Positions 1-5,737 of a DNA stretch of 7,244 bases are shown here, piece after piece (within the stretch, counting starts at the first letter, position 1; each line of letters starts with the position of its first letter). This stretch comes from Acidobacteriota bacterium. Its GTDB lineage: Bacteria; Acidobacteriota; Blastocatellia; Pyrinomonadales; Pyrinomonadaceae. The DNA lies in contig QHXL01000439.1 in assembly GCA_003222935.1 (NCBI GenBank), positions 1 to 7,244 of the forward strand, read 5' to 3'. The notes below the pieces were generated by a model that did no database searches, was not told the DNA's origin, and saw only the letters and a program-made list of their open reading frames with translations. Position numbers and translations under genes: made by a program.

Positions 1-1
1 T

Positions 2-451
2 TATTTCGACGCGCGCGTGCCTGTCTCATTAGGTAGCGACAGTCAAACTCAGATCAACCTACTCGAAGATGCTCGCGAGCTTGAGTATCACATCCGGCTC
101 CAACGGAAAGAGCGTAATGTGCTGACGCCTCCCGATAATCACGGGCGTTCAGCATTGGCGGGACGATTGTTTGAATGCGCAACAAGCAACGGAGCTCGCA
201 GTATTGGTCACGAAGCTGGGTCGATTAGCGTTGGTGCCCCGGCCGATTTTTTCACCGTCGACCTTGACGATCCATCGATTGCAGGCAGTTCGCTCGACGA
301 CCTGCTTACGAGCATTGTCTTTTCTTTGTCGCGCGCTGCGGTTAGAGATGTCGTGGTCGCAGGAAAGCAGATTGTTAAAGATGGTCTACACGCCGAACAA
401 GTCGAGATAATTGAAAAGTTCAAAGACCTTCAAGCACGGATTTGGAATTGA
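2..451 (+). CDS. hutF: Formimidoylglutamate deiminase (HutF), C-terminal part
   Basis: The reading frame is open from base 2 and the start lies outside the window; 149 residues remain. HutF is a cytosolic zinc amidohydrolase that hydrolyses N-formimidoyl-L-glutamate to N-formyl-L-glutamate and ammonia in the five-step histidine degradation route. The GSDS motif (fragment residues 11-14) carries the aspartate that ends the last barrel strand and binds the metal. It is followed by a LEYHIRLQRKERN stretch, which matches the LEYGQRLRDRKRN-type segment I know from HutF and not from guanine or chlorohydrolase deaminases. The end has the usual amidohydrolase beta-sandwich return: GSISVGAPADFFTVD, then VRDVVVAGKQIVKDG. 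The only in-frame ATG/GTG region here (GTG at base 17) is internal to the motif and is not a real start. The next gene begins 7 bases after the stop, so the two are probably co-transcribed. The family call is firm; the substrate is by homology. Confidence 0.86.
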   Translation, partial: YFDARVPVSLGSDSQTQINLLEDARELEYHIRLQRKERNVLTPPDNHGRSALAGRLFECATSNGARSIGHEAGSISVGAPADFFTVDLDDPSIAGSSLDDLLTSIVFSLSRAAVRDVVVAGKQIVKDGLHAEQVEIIEKFKDLQARIWN

Positions 452-458
452 GCAAAGA

Positions 459-1577
459 ATGACTGTTAAGGAAACACTCGCCGAACTAGTGGCCATTGAT
501 TCAGTCTCATCTAGATCAAACAGCCCGCTAGTCGAATATCTCGAAAGCCGTTGCAAAAGAGCCGGCTTATCGATCAAACGATTTTCTTACAACGACGAAG
601 CTGGCATCGAAAAAATCAATCTGGTGGCAACTTCGGCTGCCGATGAAGTTGAACTAGCTTTGATTGGTCATACCGACACCGTTCCGTACGATCCTAATTG
701 GACGGAAGCAACAACGCTCATAGAAAGCGATGGCAAACTTTTCGGACGCGGTTCCTGCGATACAAAGGCATTCATTGCCGCAGCGCTAACCGCCGTCGAT
801 CAAGTCGACATAAGCACGCTCAAAAAGCCGTTGGCACTTGTCTTCACCTCCGATGAAGAGATTGGACTGCTCGGGGCGAAATACCTGGCCCAAATCAAAG
901 CGTTGACTGCGCGCTACAGCATTGTTGGTGAGCCAACGTCGCTTCAGCCAATCCGTGCGGGCAAAGGTTACTCGCTCGCTGAAGTAGTGCTGCGTGGTCG
1001 TGAAGCGCACAGCGCTTATCCTGCACTGGGAGTGTCGGCAGTGTTTCGTGCTGCCCGTTTGATTGCCCGACTTGAATTGTTGGGCGACAAGTTAAAGATA
1101 GATAATCACGAGGGGTTCAATCCGCCCTACACGACTTTCAACGTTGGATTGATTAAAGGTGGAACCGCGAAGAACGTGATTGCCGGTGAGTGTAGATTCA
1201 CACTCGAGTGGCGACCGGTTCCAAACCAGAAACCAACGCGCTTTCTCGAATTGCTCAATCAAGCGATCGAAAAAGAAAAGGAAAGTGATCCTGATTTCGA
1301 GTGCGAAGTGAATTCAGGTCGTAATGATTCGGGCTTTGAGACATCTCCGGAATCTAGACTGGTTCGATTGTTAGAAGAGGCAACTGGAAAGACTGCGGGG
1401 AGCGTTGCCTTTGGGACCGAGGCTGCGCAAATGACGTCGCTTGGAAGTGAAGCTGTGGTCCTGGGACCAGGCGACATTCGAGAGGCGCACCGCACCGGCG
1501 AGTTTGTCCCGATCGATGAGCTGAATCGCTGCGTTCAGATCCTGTCACTCGCGATTAATAAACTCTGTGTCACTTAA
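459..1577 (+). CDS. argE: M20 family metallo-deacylase, acetylornithine deacetylase (ArgE) type
   Basis: This is a 372-residue cytosolic di-zinc hydrolase. ArgE removes the acetyl group from N-acetyl-L-ornithine in arginine synthesis. All M20 landmarks are visible: GHTDTVP (H71 metal ligand, D73), GRGSCD (D101 bridging metals), TSDEE (E133 general base, E134 ligand), VGEPT (E158 ligand), the dimerisation-domain histidine in REAHSAYP (H184), and AHRTGEF near the end (H344 ligand). GEPTSLQPIRAGKGY is very close to the E. coli ArgE signature. I chose ATG 459 because the M20 homology begins there; an upstream in-frame TTG at 411 would overlap hutF and add residues with no family resemblance. The ribosome site is weak (GGAATTGAG before the ATG). 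Position directly behind hutF makes an N-acyl amino acid other than acetylornithine, such as formylglutamate, a possible alternative substrate. The family is certain; the exact substrate is not. Confidence 0.84.
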   Translation: MTVKETLAELVAIDSVSSRSNSPLVEYLESRCKRAGLSIKRFSYNDEAGIEKINLVATSAADEVELALIGHTDTVPYDPNWTEATTLIESDGKLFGRGSCDTKAFIAAALTAVDQVDISTLKKPLALVFTSDEEIGLLGAKYLAQIKALTARYSIVGEPTSLQPIRAGKGYSLAEVVLRGREAHSAYPALGVSAVFRAARLIARLELLGDKLKIDNHEGFNPPYTTFNVGLIKGGTAKNVIAGECRFTLEWRPVPNQKPTRFLELLNQAIEKEKESDPDFECEVNSGRNDSGFETSPESRLVRLLEEATGKTAGSVAFGTEAAQMTSLGSEAVVLGPGDIREAHRTGEFVPIDELNRCVQILSLAINKLCVT

Positions 1578-1622
1578 GTGCGCGCATCAGGCAGCCACAT
1601 CCCAAAGGCGGGATTCCGTATC

Positions 1623-1831
1623 GGCTTCGCCGCCGGATGTGAGGCGACGGCTCCGCCACGCCGTAACTGGCGCGTCGGCTTTGGGCTACGCCCTTATTCG
1701 GATCCGACCCTAAACAGCCTGAGTAGTAAAGAACCTCCAAAGGAGCCCAGCTCATACGAGGGGCACAGCCCAAATCGAAAGCGCCAGTTACGGCGAGGCA
1801 TAGCCGTCGCCTCACATCCGGCGGCGAAGCC
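1623..1831. repeat. 209-bp palindromic element (REP/MITE-like)
   Basis: The outer 30 bases, 1623-1652, are a perfect reverse complement of 1802-1831. In the same register, 1659-1673 pairs perfectly with 1781-1795, 1680-1687 with 1767-1774, and 1690-1693 with 1761-1764; all pairs sum to 3454. The interruptions are 6-base blocks changed on both arms, as in an ageing or compensating hairpin. The loop (about 1694-1760) contains a 10-base palindrome, TCGGATCCGA (1698-1707). There is no open frame with recognisable homology, no transposase and no clear target duplication. An extra inverted pair, TGTCACTTA at 1568-1576 (over the argE stop codon) and TAAGTGACA at 1832-1840, brackets the element but is 46 bases out of register. 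The structure is seen directly; calling it a dispersed repeat is inference. Confidence 0.85.
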
Positions 1832-2023
1832 TAAGTGACAGTCTCAAAAAACTCGAAAGTTTTCCCATCGATATTGGAAGAGACCGTCTGACTTTCTACT
1901 CCTCCATTTAGAGATCCCATAACCTTGCGTTAAGCTACCCCCCGGCTGGGCAACCGTCGCACCCGCTAACCCATCGGAAGTTAGTAATTCCGTCATCTTG
2001 TTTTCCTAAAGGTTTCTCCCAGG
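1832..2023. other. Intergenic leader with one small hairpin, no gene
   Basis: About 190 bases lie between the palindrome and the next gene. AAAACT (1848-1853) and AGTTTT (1858-1863) form a six-pair stem with a CGAA loop, enclosed by GTCTC (1841-1845) and GAGAC (1880-1884). This could end argE transcription weakly, but there is no run of T after the full structure. The stretch 1936-1975 is rich in C and G blocks and might be structured leader RNA. I could not find a convincing promoter. AAAGG at 2008-2012, 11 bases before ATG 2024, is the best ribosome site for the following gene. Confidence 0.4.
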
Positions 2024-3271
2024 ATGTATTTCCTTCGAAATTTGGCTTTTTTACTGGCAGTTCTTCCCGTGTCGCTTGTTTCGGCGCAATACCCGGGAGC
2101 TCCCACTCAACCACAACAGCTTCAACCATTAACCAGCAAAGAGATCGTCTCCTGGCTGTATCAAATCCCTCGTTACCCTGAAAAACTAACCGAACTCGTT
2201 GAAGAGATTCGCAGTCGAGGGATTGGTTTTCCCCTGACCGACGGCATGCGCTCGGTCGTTGCAACCAAGAGTGGCAATGATCCTTTGCTGCGCCGGACCC
2301 TCGAGGAGGCGGAGAGACGTCGAGTTAATCCAACTGCTGCCGCTTTGCCGGCGTCTCCCGAAGCGGATGAACTCCTGGCCCGAACTCGTAACGTCACACT
2401 CGCGGCCGCGAACGCGATGCCTGATTTCATCGTGAAGCAACTGATCAAACGCTCCGTTGCGTATGGGACAACCACCAACTGGATTCCCCAGGACAATCTC
2501 TCAATCGCCGTCGGCTACCGCGCAAACCAGGGTGAGCAGTACAAGCTACTTTCAATCAATGGCGTACCTGCCGGTGAGGAAGTTAAGGAAGGAACTGACT
2601 ACAGCAAGTACACCAAGGGCACAACGTCGAGTGGAGTCGAATACATTTCAGCTTTGGCTGACATCTTCAAGCCTGATACAAGAACCGAGTTTAGGATGGT
2701 GGACACCGACACAGTTCAAGGTCGAAGGACTGTCGTTTTCGAGTACGTGGTTAAAAAAGAACAGTCGCAGTTAACACTGAGTGTCAGCGATTCGGGAGCG
2801 AGCGCAGTGGTCGGGTCGCAGGGCCGGATCTGGATCGATCGCGAGATGGATAGAGTTTTGCGATTTGAACAGATAGCGACGGAGATTCCCTCGGGTTTCC
2901 CGATTACCGCAGCGAGCAGTGTTATCGACTACGATTGGGTTCAGATCAACGAGCACAAGTACCTGCTGCCACTTCACTCTGAAATCCGTTTGACGACAGC
3001 CCAACCGCAGTACGTGCTGCAGAGTCGAAACGATGTTCGCTTTCGTAACTATCAGAAGTATGGTGCAGAGCTGAAAGTCGTAGACGAAGTCGGCGAAGAT
3101 GACGAATCAACATCTGCTCCGCCATCAACAAAACCACCAGTCCAAAAACCAGCTGCGGCAACTCCAGCAGTACCCGCGTCTGGTCTGCCAAAGCCGTCGA
3201 CTGATACTCCCGTAGACGACGCACCTCCACCCCTTAAACTAAAGACCAAGCCCGCCAAGCCTGTGATCTGA
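2024..3271 (+). CDS. Secreted protein of unknown function, acidobacterial-type family
   Basis: The 415-residue product starts with a clear Sec signal peptide: MYFLRNL, a hydrophobic core, and a VSA cut site after residue 21, so it should leave the cytoplasm. Residues 36-98 form a helical segment of the pattern LTxxEIxxWL..L..LVEEIRSRGIGFPLT..(M/L)RxxxAxxGNDPLLRRTLEEA. I recognise this from many acidobacterial envelope proteins, where it often occurs in front of other domains. Residues 115-352 resemble a beta-rich module from the same group (PDFIVKQLIKR, LADIF, WIDREMDRVLRFE, YLLPLHSEIRL, VRFRNYQKYGAE), in layout reminiscent of LolA/DUF3108-like lipid-binding folds, though I see no catalytic motif. 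The tail, 362-415, is low-complexity Pro/Ala/Thr/Lys and probably disordered. There is no lipobox cysteine and no outer-membrane barrel. It appears to be a single-gene unit with palindromes on both sides. The function is unknown. Confidence 0.8.
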   Translation: MYFLRNLAFLLAVLPVSLVSAQYPGAPTQPQQLQPLTSKEIVSWLYQIPRYPEKLTELVEEIRSRGIGFPLTDGMRSVVATKSGNDPLLRRTLEEAERRRVNPTAAALPASPEADELLARTRNVTLAAANAMPDFIVKQLIKRSVAYGTTTNWIPQDNLSIAVGYRANQGEQYKLLSINGVPAGEEVKEGTDYSKYTKGTTSSGVEYISALADIFKPDTRTEFRMVDTDTVQGRRTVVFEYVVKKEQSQLTLSVSDSGASAVVGSQGRIWIDREMDRVLRFEQIATEIPSGFPITAASSVIDYDWVQINEHKYLLPLHSEIRLTTAQPQYVLQSRNDVRFRNYQKYGAELKVVDEVGEDDESTSAPPSTKPPVQKPAAATPAVPASGLPKPSTDTPVDDAPPPLKLKTKPAKPVI

Positions 3272-3333
3272 AAAGACAAGCCAAATCAGCTAAGTAGGAA
3301 AAAGTAATTCAAGCCTAAAGCCCTCCTCGCGTT

Positions 3334-3507
3334 CAGTGCAGTTGGGAAGGGGGCAAGCGGATCTAGAGGCGTCTTCCAGGAGTGGACCGTAGCGGCGCCC
3401 CCGCTGGACCATTGAATAGCGACTGATCGAACCTCAGCGGGGGCGCGCTCGGCTCCTCAATGAGAGGCGTCCTATGCTCCGCTTGCCACCCTTCCCAACT
3501 TGCACTG
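3334..3507. repeat. 174-bp imperfect palindromic element, second family
   Basis: Bases 3334-3361 are the reverse complement of 3478-3507 except for two short indels (CAGTGCA, GTTGGGAAG and GCAAGCGGA blocks match). An inner perfect 11-bp stem pairs 3396-3406 (CGCCCCCGCTG) with 3435-3445. Both share the centre of symmetry (pairs sum to 6841), so the whole is one long hairpin with a loop of about 28 bases. The intermediate parts pair only partly. The 9-mer AGAGGCGTC occurs as a direct copy on both arms (3365-3373 and 3463-3471). The sequence is unlike the element at 1623-1831. It starts 62 bases after the stop of the secreted-protein gene. A minus-strand open frame across it has no protein character and is ignored. 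Confidence 0.8.
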
Positions 3508-3694
3508 CTCCATGAACTACTATCGTCATTCTGGTCTACAAGAGTAGACGCTAAAGGCAAGACTGTTTCTCATAGTTGACAGGTAACACAACACTGAAAG
3601 TCGGTAAGCTCAATATCTACCTCAATTAGATTATTTAAGGTTCTGGGTACAGGCATTGCTAACACTGGGTGAGAAGGTAGGAGTCGATCTAACA
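3508..3694. other. Region upstream of the response regulator, no gene
   Basis: This AT-richer stretch should hold the promoter of the response regulator, but I could not find a well-spaced -35/-10 pair. A consensus TTGACA occurs at 3576-3581, yet nothing like TATAAT lies 16-18 bases downstream. TAGATTATTT at 3627-3636 is AT-rich but lacks a matching -35. No inverted repeat suggestive of an operator was seen. Confidence 0.35.
3679..3683 (+). promoter_or_regulatory. Ribosome binding site deciding the regulator start
   Basis: AGGAG lies 11 bases before ATG 3695. It favours that start over the in-frame TTG at 3656, which would add 13 residues ahead of the usual receiver-domain beginning. Confidence 0.55.
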
Positions 3695-4099
3695 ATGAAG
3701 CCCAGAATCTTAGTCGTGGATGACGACGAAGCAATTACTCAGCAGCTGTATTGGACGCTCGCCGAAGACTACGACGTAGTAACGGCCAACGACATGAGGA
3801 CAGCCATCCGTCGCGCGACTTTCTACAAACCTGATATCTCGATCCTTGACCTGCAGATGCCTCCGGCCGACGACACTCCCACGATTGGCCTGCAACTGTT
3901 GGAGTTTATCAAGGGTCACTTGCCGAATTCGCGAGTGCTGATAATGAGCTCGAACGACAAGTCAGAAGTTCAACAGGCGTGTTATGACGCCGGCGCTGAC
4001 GAGTTTTTCGATAAGCCATTTGAGATTCAGGAGATGTTGGCGAGTATTTGTAGATTGTCGCCGGTGCACAGGCTGGAGCTTATTGCCCAGATCGTTTGA
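3695..4099 (+). CDS. Stand-alone receiver-domain response regulator
   Basis: The 134-residue protein is a single CheY-like receiver with no output domain. The acidic pocket is D10-D11 in VVDDDEA, the phosphoacceptor is D52 in ISILDLQMPP, the switch hydroxyl is S85 in LIMSSND, and the invariant lysine is K107 in FFDKPF. All are present, so phosphorylation by a histidine kinase is expected. The longer loop after D52 (PPADDTPTIGLQLLEFI) and the C-terminal helix PVHRLELI resemble the receiver of PrsR-type NtrC-family regulators linked to PEP-CTERM/exopolysaccharide loci, more than CheY or Spo0F. Here the AAA+ and DNA-binding parts are absent, and the stop is followed by structured non-coding DNA, not by a remnant of those domains. 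No kinase gene is in the window, so the partner is unknown. It probably acts by protein-protein contact. The domain call is certain; the pathway is open. Confidence 0.9.
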   Translation: MKPRILVVDDDEAITQQLYWTLAEDYDVVTANDMRTAIRRATFYKPDISILDLQMPPADDTPTIGLQLLEFIKGHLPNSRVLIMSSNDKSEVQQACYDAGADEFFDKPFEIQEMLASICRLSPVHRLELIAQIV

Positions 4100-4110
4100 G
4101 TATTAAAATT

Positions 4111-4136
4111 CGATCGTCACCCACTAAAGACGATCG
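4111..4136 (+). other. Hairpin 1 after the response regulator
   Basis: CGATCGTC (4111-4118) and GACGATCG (4129-4136) form a perfect 8-bp stem with a 10-base loop, 12 bases after the stop codon. It is followed by only three T residues, so it is not a good terminator on its own. It may protect the mRNA 3' end. Confidence 0.5.
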
Positions 4137-4143
4137 TTTCACG

Positions 4144-4176
4144 CACCTTAGATGAATCCCACTTCATCAGAAGGTG
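4144..4176 (+). other. Hairpin 2 after the response regulator
   Basis: CACCTT (4144-4149) pairs with AAGGTG (4171-4176), and GATGAA (4151-4156) pairs with TTCATC (4163-4168). This gives a 12-pair stem with a small internal bulge and a 6-base loop. It lies between hairpin 1 and the terminator. Confidence 0.55.
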
Positions 4177-4183
4177 TATTTCA

Positions 4184-4230
4184 GGCCTCAGTTCCGAGTC
4201 CCTTCCCGGAACTGAGGTCGCTTTTTGTTT
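4184..4230 (+). terminator. Rho-independent terminator
   Basis: CCTCAGTTCCG (4186-4196) and CGGAACTGAGG (4207-4217) form a perfect 11-bp stem with a 10-base loop. TCGC and then TTTTTGTTT (4222-4230) follow. It should end the response-regulator transcript and separates it from the next operon. Confidence 0.88.
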
Positions 4231-4240
4231 CACCAGCTCA

Positions 4241-4270
4241 ATGACACTGAGTTCCCTCCTCTGCGATAAT
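4241..4270 (+). promoter_or_regulatory. Candidate sigma-70 promoter for the LON-domain/moaDE operon
   Basis: ATGACA (4241-4246, five of six against TTGACA), an 18-base spacer and GATAAT (4265-4270, five of six against TATAAT) are present, with TG one base before the -10 as in an extended -10. It sits ten bases behind the terminator and would start transcription near 4277. That places the ATG at 4269 at or ahead of the transcription start and supports ATG 4341 as the real start of the next gene. It is a prediction from sequence only. Confidence 0.5.
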
Positions 4271-4340
4271 GACGCGTCCCGAATACGCATTCCCATCTTA
4301 CGAATGGTTCAGCCCCGATTCATCGGGTTCGGTCTGCAAA

Positions 4341-5042
4341 ATGAGCGAAGGTATCGAGAAAGTCAGAGGAGTCAAACAGCTCCCGTTGTTTCCGTTGCCG
4401 GTAGTACTCTTTCCCGGTGTCCCCTTGCCACTGCACATCTTCGAGCCCAGGTACCGGCAGATGCTGGACGACATCCGCATCACCAACAATCTCTTCGGAC
4501 TTTCATACTTCGACTCTTCAACGTCGGAACTCGAAGTCCCGGCTGTCGGCCAAATTGGCTGTGTCGCCGAAGTCACTGAAACTCAAACATTCCCTGACGG
4601 TCGTTCAAACATTCTGACTATTGGAGTCATTAGATATCGCATCGAGTCGTACGTCGAAGATGGAGATCCGTACTTTGTCGCCCGCGTTCAATTCTTCGAA
4701 GATGAAGAGGAAGATGAGAACGTCTTAACTGAAGCTGCAGCCGAAGTCGCTGAAACTTTCACGCGCATCGCCCAGGCCGTGCGAACGATCAACGACGAAC
4801 GCGCGAGCCTTCCTGACATCTCCGACACCGAACCTCAGCGGCTGTCGTTCCTGGTCGCCGCTGCGATGGAAGTTGAGGTTGACGTGAAGCAGGAATTACT
4901 CGAACTCCGATCGACATCTCAACGGTTGCAACAACTTCGTGGGCTGTTAAATCAGGCGGTGGACGGTTACGAAGAACGCGCTCGCGTTCATGAGCTGGCC
5001 AAAGGGAACGGACACAGCGGAAGAAAGATCGAACTCGAATGA
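4341..5042 (+). CDS. LON substrate-binding-domain protein
   Basis: From ATG 4341 the product has 233 residues. Residues 12-115 are the LON N-terminal domain: QLPLFPLPVVLFPGVPLPLH, then IFEPRYRQML (34-42), IGCVAEV (72-78), and DGRSNILTIGVIRYRI (86-101). This resembles the substrate-recognition part of Lon protease. After an acidic linker (EDEEEDEN, 120-127) a helical part covers about 128-215. The AAA+ and Ser-Lys protease domains of Lon are absent, as is normal for this widespread family of small LON-domain proteins. Their bacterial role is not settled; they are thought to bind or recognise proteins. An in-frame ATG at 4269 would add 24 residues (TRPEYAFPS...) with no family resemblance and would lie inside the candidate -10, so I rejected it, although no strong ribosome site precedes 4341. 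The stop overlaps the moaDE start (ATGA at 5039-5042), which implies translational coupling. Confidence 0.85.
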   Translation: MSEGIEKVRGVKQLPLFPLPVVLFPGVPLPLHIFEPRYRQMLDDIRITNNLFGLSYFDSSTSELEVPAVGQIGCVAEVTETQTFPDGRSNILTIGVIRYRIESYVEDGDPYFVARVQFFEDEEEDENVLTEAAAEVAETFTRIAQAVRTINDERASLPDISDTEPQRLSFLVAAAMEVEVDVKQELLELRSTSQRLQQLRGLLNQAVDGYEERARVHELAKGNGHSGRKIELE

Positions 5043-5737
5043 ACCAGGCCCTGGAGAATCAACTTACTGTCAATGTTCTTTTCTTTGGTGGCGCTAAAGA
5101 CATTGCCGGAACTTCTTCGCTAAAACTGTCGCTTCCCTCCCCTGCCACTCTTTCAAGTGTTTCGGAGACGCTGGTAGAGAGGTTTCCGGATTTGAAGCGC
5201 TTTGGCAGGTCACTGCTTTTCGCAGTAAACCAGGAATACGCCGACCCGGGTATCCAGTTAAGAACCAACGATTGCCCTGACGATTTCTTTGAGCTAACAA
5301 CTGAAACTGTTGATGTCGGGGAGGTAGCTCGCCGCACCGTACTTCCAGTGTGCGGAGCGACGGTGACGTTAGACGGTTATGCTCGTAAGTGGACCAAAGA
5401 CAGGCAGACGGACTACCTGGTCTATGAAGCATACGAATCAATGGCGTTGTCGGAGATGGAGAAATTGGGAGCCGAAGCTCACAAACGTTTCGAGATCGCA
5501 CACGTCGGTATCGTTCATCGCCTGGGTCGACTCGAAATCGGCGAGACAAGTGTCGTGATCGCCGTGGGTGCTCCGCATCGACGCGCGGCGTTCGAAGCGT
5601 GCGAATGGTTAATTAAGGAATTGAAACGAACAGTTCCGATCTGGAAAAAGGAAGTTTTTCAGGACGGCGAGGTTTGGGTTGAAGGTGAAGGAAAGTCCGA
5701 TATGCTTTTAGAACCTCGTGCAAGAAGAACGGAGTGA
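5039..5737 (+). CDS. MoaD-MoaE fusion, molybdopterin synthase, with MoaD tail missing
   Basis: The 232-residue protein joins the two subunits of molybdopterin synthase, which adds two sulfurs to precursor Z (cPMP). Residues 9-78 are MoaD-like (VNVLFFGGAKDIAG, LLFAVNQEYADPGIQLRTND). Residues 83-216 are MoaE: FELTTETVDVGEVARRT, CGATVTLDGYARKWTK, YLVYEAYESMAL, HVGIVHRLGRLEIGETSVVIAV, PHRRAAFEA, and LKRTVPIWKKEVFQDGEVWVEG. The active-site lysines aligned by eye to E. coli K119 and K126 are K196 and K203; H180 and R181 match the conserved HR pair. The MoaD part stops at RTND. The expected strand and tail (EVAFFPPVTGG in E. coli) are absent, and the text goes straight to CPDDFFELTTE. With no Gly-Gly, the usual thiocarboxylate cannot form on this chain. 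The last eight codons (from 5711) lie in the arm of a palindrome. Family call firm; activity of the MoaD half doubtful. Confidence 0.88.
   Translation: MNQALENQLTVNVLFFGGAKDIAGTSSLKLSLPSPATLSSVSETLVERFPDLKRFGRSLLFAVNQEYADPGIQLRTNDCPDDFFELTTETVDVGEVARRTVLPVCGATVTLDGYARKWTKDRQTDYLVYEAYESMALSEMEKLGAEAHKRFEIAHVGIVHRLGRLEIGETSVVIAVGAPHRRAAFEACEWLIKELKRTVPIWKKEVFQDGEVWVEGEGKSDMLLEPRARRTE

Noticed and set aside
411..458. TTG 411 as start of the ArgE-type gene
   Set aside because: It would overlap hutF by about 40 bases and add residues without homology; ATG 459 starts the M20 fold.
1578..1838. An 86-residue plus-strand open frame after argE
   Set aside because: It lies almost wholly within the 209-bp palindrome, its composition follows the repeat arms, and it has no ribosome site or protein-like pattern.
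1936..1980. Possible cyclic-di-GMP-type riboswitch, because of the CGGCTGGGCAACCGTCGC text before the secreted-protein gene
   Set aside because: The required upstream GCAAACC / GAAA-loop / GCAAAGCC core is absent, so the resemblance is only to the 3' end.
3363..3560. A 65-residue minus-strand open frame
   Set aside because: It runs through the second palindrome and shows no recognisable domain or ribosome site.
3576..3581. Perfect TTGACA as a -35 for the response regulator
   Set aside because: No -10-like hexamer occurs 16-18 bases downstream; the expected position reads AGTCGG.
4269..4340. ATG 4269 as start of the LON-domain protein
   Set aside because: It overlaps the candidate -10 box, lacks a ribosome site, and adds 24 residues foreign to the family.
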